Positions 53,160 to 62,993 of a stretch of DNA of 64,000 nucleotides are shown one piece after another. The position numbers and the translations under genes were made by a program. Numbering within the stretch: position 1 is the stretch's first letter; every line of letters begins with the position of its first letter. Origin of the DNA: Sediminibacterium sp. (lineage in GTDB: Bacteria; Bacteroidota; Bacteroidia; Chitinophagales; Chitinophagaceae); contig NZ_JAUYTR010000016.1 in assembly GCF_030695065.1 (NCBI RefSeq), positions 310,001-374,000 of the forward strand, read 5' to 3'. The notes beneath the pieces were generated by a model. The model searched no databases. It was not told where the DNA came from and was given only the letters and a program-made list of their open reading frames with translations.

Positions 53160-53339
53160 TAACATAATATTGAGTTATAATTGTTTTCAATAATTTCCTA
53201 GTGAGTTCACTTCGTTCACGTTTGGGCGTCGGTATGTTGCGAATTTAAAGCCTCTAATGCGTTTCACTTATTACGATTAAATTCGCAACATACCGACGCC
53301 AAGGAAATTGAAAACACTTATAACTAACTTTTATGTTAA
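53160..53339. repeat. Long imperfect hairpin (attC-like?)
   Basis: Perfect 24-bp core GGCGTCGGTATGTTGCGAATTTAA (53225-53248) / reverse complement (53277-53300); outer arms TAACATAATATTGAGTTATAATTGTTTTCAATAATTTCCT pair imperfectly with 53301-53339. Confidence 0.92.
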
Positions 53340-53367
53340 ATAGCGCACAACAGAATGGGAAGAAAAA
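53331..53367 (+). repeat. 37-nt direct repeat, copy B
   Basis: Identical to 52444-52480. Confidence 0.97.
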
Positions 53368-53390
53368 GGCTACTCAATTGAATAGCCTTA
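53365..53390 (-). terminator. Intrinsic terminator downstream of the PQQ-dependent dehydrogenase gene
   Basis: Minus strand AAGGCTATTCAATTGAGTAGCCTTTTTC; the U-tract lies inside direct-repeat copy B. Confidence 0.75.
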
Positions 53391-53412
53391 TATAAATAAT
53401 TTATAAATGAAT

Positions 53413-54567
53413 TTACTCAGGAACCAATCGTACTATCCTACCCGGCCCTTCAATTGAAACATAAATAGAACCATCGGGTGCTTGGCGTACATGACGAATG
53501 CGGCCTACTTTATCAAGCAGTTTGTGTTCTTTGATCACTTTATTGTCCTTAATTTCAAGGCGTGCTAAATATTGCAGTGCTAAGCCACCGACTAATAAAT
53601 TGCCGGTCCAGCTTTTGAATTTTTTGTCTGTGATAAACGCCATTCCGCAAGCTCCTATGGATGGTATCCATTTGTGAACGGGGTCTGTAACGCCCGCCAT
53701 GGTTGGACTTGCAGATACAGGTTTGTCGTCGTAGTTAACACCGTATGAAACTAAGGGCCATCCGTAGTTGTTTCCTGCTTTAATAATGTTTACTTCATCT
53801 CCACCTTTGGGTCCATGTTCGGCTTCCCAAATTTCTTTGGTGAATGGATTATATACCAGTCCTTGTGGATTACGGTGTCCGTAACTGTAAACGGTGGTTG
53901 GCGCTGTATTGCCCGGTAATATTGGGTTCCCTGCAGGTATGCCACCATCTTGGGTGATGCGATGCACTTTACCCCAAGTACTATTTACGTCTTGTGCATT
54001 TTTATTAGGTGAATTGGCTCCTCCATAACTGGTAGCGCCTCCTTCACCAATACTTACTAAAAGATTCCCAGCTTCATCAAAATCTATTCTACTTCCATAA
54101 TGGCCGGTCATGGTATTGGCCGAATTGGAAGTCAATAATATTTTAGGCTCGGTAATTTGATCGTTCACCAATTTAAATCGCATCAAATGATAACTTCCAC
54201 CACCGCCAGGATAATTTCCTGCATAGCTAATAAACACCCATCCATTGTTATTGAATTGAGGTGATACACGAACGTCTAATAAACCTCCCTGACCGCTGGT
54301 ATTAATAGTAGGAAGACCAGTTATTTCGGTGATTTTATCGCCACTTTTACGATGCAACTTCCCTTTCTTTTCAGTGAATAGTAAATCACCATTGGGTAAA
54401 AAATCCATACCCCAGATTACTTCGTATCCAGTAATTAACTGTTCCGTTTTAACGGTGGGCTCCGTAGTCATTTGCGAAGTATCTTCTACTGTTCCCTCTT
54501 TTTTACTAGTAGAACAAGCCAAGATACTTGCAAATGCTAAAGAAATTATTAGGGTACGATTAATCAT
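53413..54567 (-). CDS. PQQ-dependent sugar dehydrogenase family (GDH-B/YliI-like), lipoprotein
   Basis: ILACSTS lipobox; YEVIWGMDFLPNGDLLFTEKKGKL, GHRNPQGLVYNPFTKEIWEAEHGPKGGDEVNII. Confidence 0.93.
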   Translation of the reverse strand: MINRTLIISLAFASILACSTSKKEGTVEDTSQMTTEPTVKTEQLITGYEVIWGMDFLPNGDLLFTEKKGKLHRKSGDKITEITGLPTINTSGQGGLLDVRVSPQFNNNGWVFISYAGNYPGGGGSYHLMRFKLVNDQITEPKILLTSNSANTMTGHYGSRIDFDEAGNLLVSIGEGGATSYGGANSPNKNAQDVNSTWGKVHRITQDGGIPAGNPILPGNTAPTTVYSYGHRNPQGLVYNPFTKEIWEAEHGPKGGDEVNIIKAGNNYGWPLVSYGVNYDDKPVSASPTMAGVTDPVHKWIPSIGACGMAFITDKKFKSWTGNLLVGGLALQYLARLEIKDNKVIKEHKLLDKVGRIRHVRQAPDGSIYVSIEGPGRIVRLVPE

Positions 54568-54570
54568 ATA

Positions 54571-55938
54571 CTATTTGAAAGTTGAGTGCAATGCATCGAA
54601 CTCTTTGTATTTGGCTTCGTATGCATCAAATAATTTTGCATCCTTGCCTCTTACACGGCCCATTTTATAATAATAAATATTGGCAATAAAATCTACTGAC
54701 TTATTTACAACACTACGCTCTGTATTAGTGCGTGGAGTCTTATCTTTTAGAATAGTAAAAGATTTGGTTAGCCATTCAACAGCTATATCTACATTATCCA
54801 TAGAAATTTTTTCTATGGCAGCATTTTCATTTTTAATAGCATCTACTTTCGCTTTGTGCTCTGCATCAGCAGCTACTTTTTTCTTTGGATCTTTTATTAC
54901 TGGTTTGTTGGCATTAATCTCTTGCAATTTTTTAATATTAGCAGCATACTTATCATCTTCTAAATTGAAGAAGTTATAATAAGTAACACCTACGTTAAAA
55001 GCAGCAATGGCATTGTTGTTGTTTTTGCCATAAGCTTTTTTGAATGCATCTATTGCCTTGCGATTGTACTTGTCGATGGTTGCACTATCTACCCCATCAT
55101 CATTTCTTACTGAAACAAATACGTCGCCAAACTGTAAATATTTTGTTTCAGTTAAAGTACCAGCAGCATCCATTTCATCATACAATGCTGTTTTACCTGC
55201 TAAATCATAGTTCTGGTCTATGTATTCAATTTCAAAATCTTCCCAGTTTTCTTTTGGATACACTTCTTTACCCAATGCCATGTATTTTTCAAAGCCTTCT
55301 TTATTCTTTTTCTTAGTGTTGTAATCAACTAAGTATTTATAAATATCGGCAAAGCCCTCTCCTGTTACTCTACTATCGGCTAGGCGAGTATAGTATTTAA
55401 CCGCATCATCAGGCTTTTGTGCATTCTGAAAAGAATACGCACAATATAAAATGGAAGTAGTATCAAATGGTTGCTGAGAACTTGCCCATTTGTTCTGGAA
55501 AATATAATCACTATAAATAACTGCTTTCTCAAATTCCTTAGAAGCGGCATCGTATTTCTTCTCTTTAAAACTATTGATACCTACACCAAATGAAGTGGCA
55601 TACATATCAAAATATCCATCTGCTCCTTTCTCTTTCACTTTAGCCAATGCTGGTTCCATTTCGGCATATTTTTGAAACGCAGCATGTGCATCTTCTACTG
55701 CAGTTGGATACTTGGCTCTTGTTGCTTCATTTTGAAATAAAGCAGCATAAATTCTAGACTTCCAATAATACCCTTCAGCCTTTCCTTGATTTTTTGGATC
55801 GGCCATGGCTTTATCAATTTCAGTTTTAGCCTCTTCAAACTTTTTTAAATAAACATTGGTTTCAACTTTCTTGAAATCCTGTGCAGTTGCAATTGAAAAA
55901 ATTGCAAAGCTTAACAACAAGGAGAAAAAATACTTCAT
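54571..55938 (-). CDS. Tetratricopeptide-like secreted hypothetical protein
   Basis: 455 aa, signal peptide, helical repeats rich in Tyr/Lys/Ala. Confidence 0.7.
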   Translation of the reverse strand: MKYFFSLLLSFAIFSIATAQDFKKVETNVYLKKFEEAKTEIDKAMADPKNQGKAEGYYWKSRIYAALFQNEATRAKYPTAVEDAHAAFQKYAEMEPALAKVKEKGADGYFDMYATSFGVGINSFKEKKYDAASKEFEKAVIYSDYIFQNKWASSQQPFDTTSILYCAYSFQNAQKPDDAVKYYTRLADSRVTGEGFADIYKYLVDYNTKKKNKEGFEKYMALGKEVYPKENWEDFEIEYIDQNYDLAGKTALYDEMDAAGTLTETKYLQFGDVFVSVRNDDGVDSATIDKYNRKAIDAFKKAYGKNNNNAIAAFNVGVTYYNFFNLEDDKYAANIKKLQEINANKPVIKDPKKKVAADAEHKAKVDAIKNENAAIEKISMDNVDIAVEWLTKSFTILKDKTPRTNTERSVVNKSVDFIANIYYYKMGRVRGKDAKLFDAYEAKYKEFDALHSTFK

Positions 55939-55960
55939 ATGGTTGTTTTTAGTCGTGTAC

Positions 55961-58648
55961 TTAAATAATTGGTTCTTCGTTATTAGTCGTATTTAAATCG
56001 GCATCATTGGTTGATTCACCTGCCTCTGTGGTTCCATCAGTTTGCTCTTCATCTAACACGTTAGCTTCGCCTTCACCCTCTTCAGCTATTACTTCTTCTA
56101 CTACTTGCTCTTCAATTTGAGAAATGGCTGCAATTTCATCGCCTTCATCTAAGCGAATCAATTTAACACCTTGTGTGGCTCGTCCTGCTTCTCTAATATC
56201 TACAATACCTGTTCTAATGGTAATGCCCGATTTACAAGTAATAATTAAGTCTTCCACCTCTTTTACATAAAGTATGCCAACCAAACTTCCTGTTTTCTCA
56301 GTTACGTTAATGGTTTTAACACCTTTACCTCCTCTATTGGTAATGCGATAATCTTCAATGGCTGTTCTTTTACCGTATCCTTTTTCACTTACCACCAATA
56401 TGGTTCTTTCAGTATCGTCCTTATTTACACAAATCATGCCAACCACTTCATCGGTAGCATCATCTACTTCAATACCTGCAACCCCAATAGCACCTCTTCC
56501 AGTTGATCGAACTTTTGTTTCAGGGAATCGAATAGCACGTCCGCTTTTCACCGCCAACATAATTTCGCTAGAACCATTGGTTAATCTAGCTTCTAATAAT
56601 TCATCTCCTTCCACAATGGTAATTGCATTCACCCCATTGGCCCTAGGTCTACTGAAATCTTCTAAAGAAGTTTTCTTAATAATACCTTGCTTAGTACAAA
56701 GCACGATATAGTGATTTTGAACAAAATCAGTGTCTGCAATATTTTTAACATTAATAATTGCTTTCACTTTATCGTCACCAGGTAATTGAATCAAATTCTG
56801 TATGGCTCTTCCTTTGCTTTGCTTCTCTCCTTCTGGTATTTCATACACCCGCATCCAATAACACCTACCCTTTTCTGTAAAGAATAAAATGGTATCATGG
56901 GTAGAGGCAACAAATAAATGTTCTACAAAATCCTCTTCTCGGGTTTTTGATCCTACTGCACCTCTACCGCCTCTTTTTTGTTGACGGTATTCAGTTGCAG
57001 AAGTACGCTTAATGTATCCTAAATGTGAAATAGTAATTACTACATCTTCGTCTTCAATTAAGTCTTCAATACGCATTTCATCGGCCAAGTATTGAATTTC
57101 ACTCTTACGTGCATCACCAAATTTATCTTTTACTTCTAGTAACTCTTTTCTAATTAAAGCAAAGCGTAAATCTTCATTGGCCAATAGCGCTTTCAAGTCT
57201 CTAATGGTTGCAATTAAACCATTGAACTCTTCAATAATTTTATCGCGTTCCATTCCAGTTAATCGCTGTAAACGCAATTCTAGTATGGCTTTCGCTTGAA
57301 TTTCAGACAACCCTTCTGCTTGTTTGTACAACTCATCTGTAAGATCAGAGAACATAGCAGAATTCAAGTACCATTTTTCTTGGCTACTCTTGGTCATCAA
57401 TGCTTCCTTCGCTTCATCAGGAGTTCTACTTGCACGTATCAAACGAATCACTTCATCTAAATGGTCCAATGCTTTTAAATAACCTTCTAATACATGCGCA
57501 CGCTCCTCCGCTTTTCTTAGTTCAAATTTGGCTCTTCTAATCACCACTTCCATTCTAAATTCAATGAAAGCTTTAATTAGATCGTGCAAGTTCATAATGC
57601 CCGGACGTCCTTTGCTTAACGCCACATTATTGATACCATAACTGGTTTGTAATTCTGTATGCTTGTACAATTGATTAATGACCACTTGTGCAACCGCATC
57701 TTTCTTTAATTCAACCACAATACGAGTACCATCTTTATTACTTTGGTTACCCACATCGGATATTCCATCAACAATTTTATTGATGGCCAATTGTCCAATT
57801 CGATCCGTTAAAGTATCACGACTTACCTGATAAGGTACTTCGGTAATAACAATCATTTCTCTGCCATTGGGTTTGGTTTCCACATTGCATCTCCCTCTTA
57901 CCACAACCCTACCCCTACCGGTCATTAATGCTTGCCTAACGCCTTCCATACCATAAATCACCCCACCGGTTGGAAAATCAGGCGCTTTCACATAATTCAT
58001 TAACTCTTCAATAGTAATATCTCTATTGTCTACATAAGCCACACAGCCATCAATTACTTCGCTCAAGTTATGCGGCATCATATTGGTGGCCATACCTACG
58101 GCAATTCCAGAAGAACCATTTACCAATAACTGAGGAATTCTTGCAGGTAAAACAGTGGGCTCTTCTAATGAATCGTCAAAATTCAATTGAAAGTCTACTG
58201 TTTCCTTTTCAATATCATCTAACATGGCTTCAGCAATCTTTTGCAATCTTGCTTCGGTATAACGCATAGCAGCCGGTGGATCTCCATCTTGGTTACCAAA
58301 GTTACCTTGACGATCTACCAATGTATAACGCATGGTCCACTCTTGGGCCATCCTCACCAATGTATCATAAATAGCACTATCACCGTGGGGGTGATACTTA
58401 CCCATTACTTCCCCCACAATACGGGCAGATTTCTTAAAAGGCTTATTGCTGTTATTCCCCAACTCATTCATTGCGTATAAAACCCTACGGTGTACAGGCT
58501 TAAACCCGTCCCTCACATCTGGTAATGCACGACCCACAATAACCGACATTGAATAGTCAATGTAAGCGGTCTTCATTTGCTCTTCAATATTGACCTGTAT
58601 AATTCGGTCGTTATCGTTGGTTTGTTCTGGTATTAAGTTCTCTTCCAT
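55961..58648 (-). CDS. gyrA: DNA gyrase subunit A
   Basis: [60 protein letters not shown] GyrA box. Confidence 0.98.
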   Translation of the reverse strand: MEENLIPEQTNDNDRIIQVNIEEQMKTAYIDYSMSVIVGRALPDVRDGFKPVHRRVLYAMNELGNNSNKPFKKSARIVGEVMGKYHPHGDSAIYDTLVRMAQEWTMRYTLVDRQGNFGNQDGDPPAAMRYTEARLQKIAEAMLDDIEKETVDFQLNFDDSLEEPTVLPARIPQLLVNGSSGIAVGMATNMMPHNLSEVIDGCVAYVDNRDITIEELMNYVKAPDFPTGGVIYGMEGVRQALMTGRGRVVVRGRCNVETKPNGREMIVITEVPYQVSRDTLTDRIGQLAINKIVDGISDVGNQSNKDGTRIVVELKKDAVAQVVINQLYKHTELQTSYGINNVALSKGRPGIMNLHDLIKAFIEFRMEVVIRRAKFELRKAEERAHVLEGYLKALDHLDEVIRLIRASRTPDEAKEALMTKSSQEKWYLNSAMFSDLTDELYKQAEGLSEIQAKAILELRLQRLTGMERDKIIEEFNGLIATIRDLKALLANEDLRFALIRKELLEVKDKFGDARKSEIQYLADEMRIEDLIEDEDVVITISHLGYIKRTSATEYRQQKRGGRGAVGSKTREEDFVEHLFVASTHDTILFFTEKGRCYWMRVYEIPEGEKQSKGRAIQNLIQLPGDDKVKAIINVKNIADTDFVQNHYIVLCTKQGIIKKTSLEDFSRPRANGVNAITIVEGDELLEARLTNGSSEIMLAVKSGRAIRFPETKVRSTGRGAIGVAGIEVDDATDEVVGMICVNKDDTERTILVVSEKGYGKRTAIEDYRITNRGGKGVKTINVTEKTGSLVGILYVKEVEDLIITCKSGITIRTGIVDIREAGRATQGVKLIRLDEGDEIAAISQIEEQVVEEVIAEEGEGEANVLDEEQTDGTTEAGESTNDADLNTTNNEEPII

Positions 58649-58859
58649 GTATCTTGCTGGTTCTACTTTTAATTCATTTTCAGGGGGAAAAATAGCCTCC
58701 TGAATGAAGGTTTGCGAAGATAGCTTTTTTAGGGGTTAAAAAGGCCAAAAAACACTGTTTTTTTACCGGTTTTATCCACAGTTTACACCCTATCTAAACG
58801 CTTGATTTTCATTGGTAGACGCCAATTGTTCTATCTTTATTTTTTTTAAGTAATTCTTT

Positions 58860-60155
58860 ATGCAAATTTTAGTTTTTGGTGCGGGCAAATCTGCTACTGT
58901 TTTAATAAAGTATTTAGGGAGTATTACTGCCCAAAAAAATTGGATTTGCACAGTTGCAGACCAAGACTTAAATACGGTAAACAATAAAATAAAAGGGCAT
59001 TCCAATTTGCGTGCTGCTGCCCTTTCAATTGAAGATGAAGCAGCCAGGCAGGGGTTGATTAAAGCCGCCGATATCGTTATTTCGCTATTGCCACCAGGCT
59101 TGCATTTTTTAGTGGCAAAGGATTGTGTATTATTGAAAAAAAATTTACTGACTGCTTCTTATTTAGACAGTCAAATTAAAAGTTTAGAGAAAGACATTAA
59201 TGAAGCAGGATTATTGTTCATAGGAGAAATGGGTTTAGACCCAGGTATTGACCATATGAGTGCTATGCAAATCATTCATAACATCCATTCAAATGGAGGG
59301 CAAATAAGCTCCTTTAAATCGCATTGCGGGGGATTAATTGCGCCCGAGTCAGACAACAATCCATGGCATTATAAAATCAGTTGGAACCCTCGAAATATTG
59401 TTACTGCTGGAAAAGCAGGTGCTATTTACCAACATGAAGGAGAAGTAGTAACTAAGCCTTATGAACAAATATTTGACAACTGTGCGCAACTAAACATACC
59501 GCAAGTAGGCAATTTGGCCTATTATCCCAATAGAGATTCCCTTTCTTATATTCCTTTATACAAATTAGAAACAGCACAAACTTTTATTAGAACCACTTTG
59601 CGTTATGCTGCTTTTTGTTTGGGATGGGAGAAAATGGTACAAGCACAATTAACCAATGACGATGAAATGGTAGACACCAATGGGTTAAGCTATGCCCAAT
59701 TTTTTCATACTCATTTGAATAAATACCAAGTGGAATTGAACACCCCTGAATTAATGGAGCAATTCAATTTTTTAGGACTGAATGATTCCACCCCTATCAA
59801 CAAAGGAACACTAACGACAGCGCAAATTCTGCAAGAAATACTCGAAGCAAAATGGAAATTACAAATAGGCGATAAAGACCTTATTGTGATGTTACACGAA
59901 TTTGAATATTCAATGAACAATAAAAATTATGCACTCCAAAGTACTTTGGTAGTGAAGGGCGACGATGAGTTGCATACAGCAATGGCAAAAACCGTTGGTT
60001 TACCTTTGGGGATTGCAGCTGTCTTAATTTTAGAGAACAAAATTGCCATTAAAGGGTTACATATACCAATAATTAAAGAAATCTACGAACCAGTTTTAGC
60101 AGAATTAACAAAAGAAGGTATTGCCTTTGAAGAAACAAAAATGGAATTACAATGA
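58860..60155 (+). CDS. Saccharopine dehydrogenase family protein
   Basis: [19 protein letters not shown] Rossmann motif; [17 protein letters not shown] typical of saccharopine reductases. Confidence 0.88.
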   Translation: MQILVFGAGKSATVLIKYLGSITAQKNWICTVADQDLNTVNNKIKGHSNLRAAALSIEDEAARQGLIKAADIVISLLPPGLHFLVAKDCVLLKKNLLTASYLDSQIKSLEKDINEAGLLFIGEMGLDPGIDHMSAMQIIHNIHSNGGQISSFKSHCGGLIAPESDNNPWHYKISWNPRNIVTAGKAGAIYQHEGEVVTKPYEQIFDNCAQLNIPQVGNLAYYPNRDSLSYIPLYKLETAQTFIRTTLRYAAFCLGWEKMVQAQLTNDDEMVDTNGLSYAQFFHTHLNKYQVELNTPELMEQFNFLGLNDSTPINKGTLTTAQILQEILEAKWKLQIGDKDLIVMLHEFEYSMNNKNYALQSTLVVKGDDELHTAMAKTVGLPLGIAAVLILENKIAIKGLHIPIIKEIYEPVLAELTKEGIAFEETKMELQ

Positions 60156-60562
60156 ATTATTGGTTAATTAAATCGGAGCCTTTTAAATACAGTTGGGATC
60201 AGTTTGTAAGCGACAAAGAAACATTTTGGGATGGAGTAAGAAATTACCAGGCGCGCAATAATTTAAGGGCTATGAAAAAAGGCGACTTGGCTTTTTGGTA
60301 CCATAGCAACGAAGGAATGGAAATTGTGGGCATTGCCAAAGTAACCAAAGAGTCTTATCAAGATCCTACCACGGATGATACCGCTTGGTTGGTGGTCAAT
60401 TTTAAACCAGTAAAAAAATTAAAAAAGCCCGTGAGCTTAGCTACGGTTAAAGCAGACATTCGATTAGAAAAAATGGCATTGGTAAAAGCCCAAAGATTGT
60501 CTGTACAACCGGTGACTCCAGAAGAATGGGTAATCATTTTGGAATTGGCTGAAACCAAATAA
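60152..60562 (+). CDS. EVE domain-containing protein
   Basis: [57 protein letters not shown] overlap with the preceding gene. Confidence 0.92.
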   Translation: MNYWLIKSEPFKYSWDQFVSDKETFWDGVRNYQARNNLRAMKKGDLAFWYHSNEGMEIVGIAKVTKESYQDPTTDDTAWLVVNFKPVKKLKKPVSLATVKADIRLEKMALVKAQRLSVQPVTPEEWVIILELAETK

Positions 60563-60568
60563 CCCCCT

Positions 60569-61828
60569 TTATTTGAAGAAAATATATGCAATTCCAATTG
60601 CAGCAATCACGCCAATTAAGTCGGCCAGCATGCCGGCCCAAATTGCGTAACGAACTTTCTTAATTCCAACACTTCCAAAGTAGAGGGCAATAATGTAAAA
60701 AGTAGTGTCTGCACTTCCTTGAAAAGTACTGGCCAACTGCCCTATAAAACTATCTGGTCCATGTGTTTTAAAAATATCTAGCATCAATCCCCTTGCCCCA
60801 CCCCCACTAAAAGGACGCATGATGGCAACAGGTAATGCAGGAACAAATTCACCACTTGCGCCAACTGCAGTAAAGCACCAAGTAATGCCGCTAATGATGG
60901 CTTCTAAAGCACCACTTTCTCTAAAAACTCGTATGCCCACTAACATCCCCACTAAATACGGAATCACTTTTAAAATCACTTCCCAACCTTGTTTAGCACC
61001 TTCAATAAACGCATCAAATACATTTACTTTTTTTATATGACCGCCAATAATAAATGTGCAAATAATCAGGAACAAAATAATATTGCCTAATACATTACTG
61101 AATGTTTCTTTAGTTAATAAAGTAGGAACAGGAATATCTTTTTGTGAAGGCAATTGCTGAATAAACCAAGCAAATAAAAAGATGGCCGTAACAATGGTTC
61201 CCAACCAAGCAATCAATATTCGATCAAATTTTAATCGTTGATAAATGCCCGTAATTAAAATACTCGCCACCGTTGCTACCGATGTAGCCAACATTAATGG
61301 AACAAATACACTGGTGGGGTTAACGCTTCCGGCACCTGCGCGATAAGCTATAATTGACAAAGGAATTAAAGTAAGTCCACTGGTATGCAAAACCAAGAAC
61401 ATGATTTGTGCATTACTGGCTGTTTCTTTTTGCGGATTCAAAGTTTGCAAACTCTCCATTGCTTTTAACCCAAAGGGAGTAGCTGCATTATCTAAACCCA
61501 ACATATTGGCACTAAAATTCATGACCATTTGTCCCATGGCTGGGTGTTTATCGGGTACACCCGGAAACAATCTTTTCATAAATGGATTGAGGAGTCTGGC
61601 CAAAAAATTAATGGCACCTGCTTTTTCGCCAATATTCATCAACCCCATAAAAAACACCATTACACCCGTTAATGGCAAGGCAATATCCATTACGCTAGAC
61701 TTGCTGGCATCAAAAATGCCTTCTACCATTTTCTTGAAAATCTCGTAGTCTTGAAAGATGATCAGCTTTATTAATGCAATCACCAACCCAATAACAAAAA
61801 AGAGTATCCAAACATAATTCAGTGCCAT
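60569..61828 (-). CDS. Fused SpmA/SpmB-like nucleoside-recognition (Gate) domain membrane protein
   Basis: NFSANMLGLDNAATPFGLKAM and FQGSADTTFYIIALYFGSVGIKKVRYA, characteristic of SpmA and SpmB, in one ORF. Confidence 0.88.
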   Translation of the reverse strand: MALNYVWILFFVIGLVIALIKLIIFQDYEIFKKMVEGIFDASKSSVMDIALPLTGVMVFFMGLMNIGEKAGAINFLARLLNPFMKRLFPGVPDKHPAMGQMVMNFSANMLGLDNAATPFGLKAMESLQTLNPQKETASNAQIMFLVLHTSGLTLIPLSIIAYRAGAGSVNPTSVFVPLMLATSVATVASILITGIYQRLKFDRILIAWLGTIVTAIFLFAWFIQQLPSQKDIPVPTLLTKETFSNVLGNIILFLIICTFIIGGHIKKVNVFDAFIEGAKQGWEVILKVIPYLVGMLVGIRVFRESGALEAIISGITWCFTAVGASGEFVPALPVAIMRPFSGGGARGLMLDIFKTHGPDSFIGQLASTFQGSADTTFYIIALYFGSVGIKKVRYAIWAGMLADLIGVIAAIGIAYIFFK

Positions 61829-61861
61829 AAGTCTAAGATAATGCTAATGATGGTTATTCCT

Positions 61862-61869
61862 TACCTTTG
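61862..61869 (+). promoter_or_regulatory. Putative -7 element TACCTTTG
   Basis: TAnnTTTG match 18 nt upstream of the ychF ATG at 61888. Confidence 0.45.
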
Positions 61870-61887
61870 CGCCTCAAAATTAATATA

Positions 61888-62991
61888 ATGGCTTTACAAG
61901 CAGGTATAGTAGGTCTTCCAAATGTAGGTAAATCAACGCTTTTTAATGCGGTAAGTAATAGTGCAAAAGCACAGGCAAGTAATTATCGTTTCTGTACCAT
62001 TGAACCCAATGTAGGTTTAGTGGATGTGCCAGATGAGCGCTTAAGTAAATTAGCTGAATTGGTTTTGCCCAATAAAGTGATTCCTACCCAAATGGAAATT
62101 GTAGACATTGCTGGCTTGGTTAAAGGTGCGAGCAAGGGGGAAGGATTGGGTAACAAATTCTTAGGAAATATTAGAGAAGTAGATGCCATAATTCATGTGA
62201 TTCGTTGTTTTGAAGACGAAAATGTATTGCGCGAAGAAGGGGCCATCAATCCTGTTTCCGATAAAGAAATTATTGAAACCGAATTACAATTAAAAGATCT
62301 AGAAAGCGTAGAGAGGAAATTACAGCGCGTAGAGAAAATGGCTCGTGTAGGTTCTGACACCAAAGCCAAAGCTGAATTTGAAATTTTACAGCGTTGCCAA
62401 AATCATTTAATGGCAGGTAAGAGTATTCACTCTTTGGGATTAAGCAAAGAAGACAAAGCTGCAGTAGCCGATTTATTCTTATTAACCGATAAGCCTGTTT
62501 TATACGTTGCCAATGTAGACGAAGCATCCATGCATACAGGTAATGCTTTTTCTGAGCAATTAAAAAAAGCAGTTGAAGCAGAAGGCGCACAAGTAATTGT
62601 AATGTGTAATAATATAGAAGCACAAATTGCAGAAATGGACAATGCAGACGACAAGCAAATGTTCATGGAAGAATATAAAATGACCGAGCCTGCATTAAAT
62701 AGATTGATTCAGTCTGCCTATAAATTATTGAACTTAGATACTTACTTCACAGCAGGTGTGCAAGAAGTGCGTGCTTGGACAATCCATAAAGGTTGGAAAG
62801 CCCCACAAGCGGCGAGTGTAATCCACACCGATTTTGAAAAAGGATTTATTAAAGCGGAAGTAATAGCCTACGAAGACTTTGTAAAGTATGGTAGTGAAGC
62901 GGCTTGTAGAGACAATGGTAGACTGCGCATTGAAGGAAAAGAATACCTTGTGAAAGATGGAGACATCATGCACTTCCGATTCAACGTTTAA
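61888..62991 (+). CDS. ychF: Redox-regulated ATPase YchF
   Basis: MALQAGIVGLPNVGKSTLFNAVSN; FCTIEPNVGLVDVPDERL; TGS domain C-terminus. Confidence 0.97.
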   Translation: MALQAGIVGLPNVGKSTLFNAVSNSAKAQASNYRFCTIEPNVGLVDVPDERLSKLAELVLPNKVIPTQMEIVDIAGLVKGASKGEGLGNKFLGNIREVDAIIHVIRCFEDENVLREEGAINPVSDKEIIETELQLKDLESVERKLQRVEKMARVGSDTKAKAEFEILQRCQNHLMAGKSIHSLGLSKEDKAAVADLFLLTDKPVLYVANVDEASMHTGNAFSEQLKKAVEAEGAQVIVMCNNIEAQIAEMDNADDKQMFMEEYKMTEPALNRLIQSAYKLLNLDTYFTAGVQEVRAWTIHKGWKAPQAASVIHTDFEKGFIKAEVIAYEDFVKYGSEAACRDNGRLRIEGKEYLVKDGDIMHFRFNV

Positions 62992-62993
62992 AT

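Noticed and set aside
52405-53390. Retron or insertion sequence
   Set aside because: No reverse transcriptase, transposase or integrase ORF in or near the element; the repeats are long direct repeats rather than IS-type terminal inverted repeats with a short target duplication.
60152-60562. EVE-domain protein as part of a defence/modified-base system
   Set aside because: Overlaps a saccharopine dehydrogenase-family gene and has no restriction or other defence genes nearby; looks like a housekeeping EVE protein.
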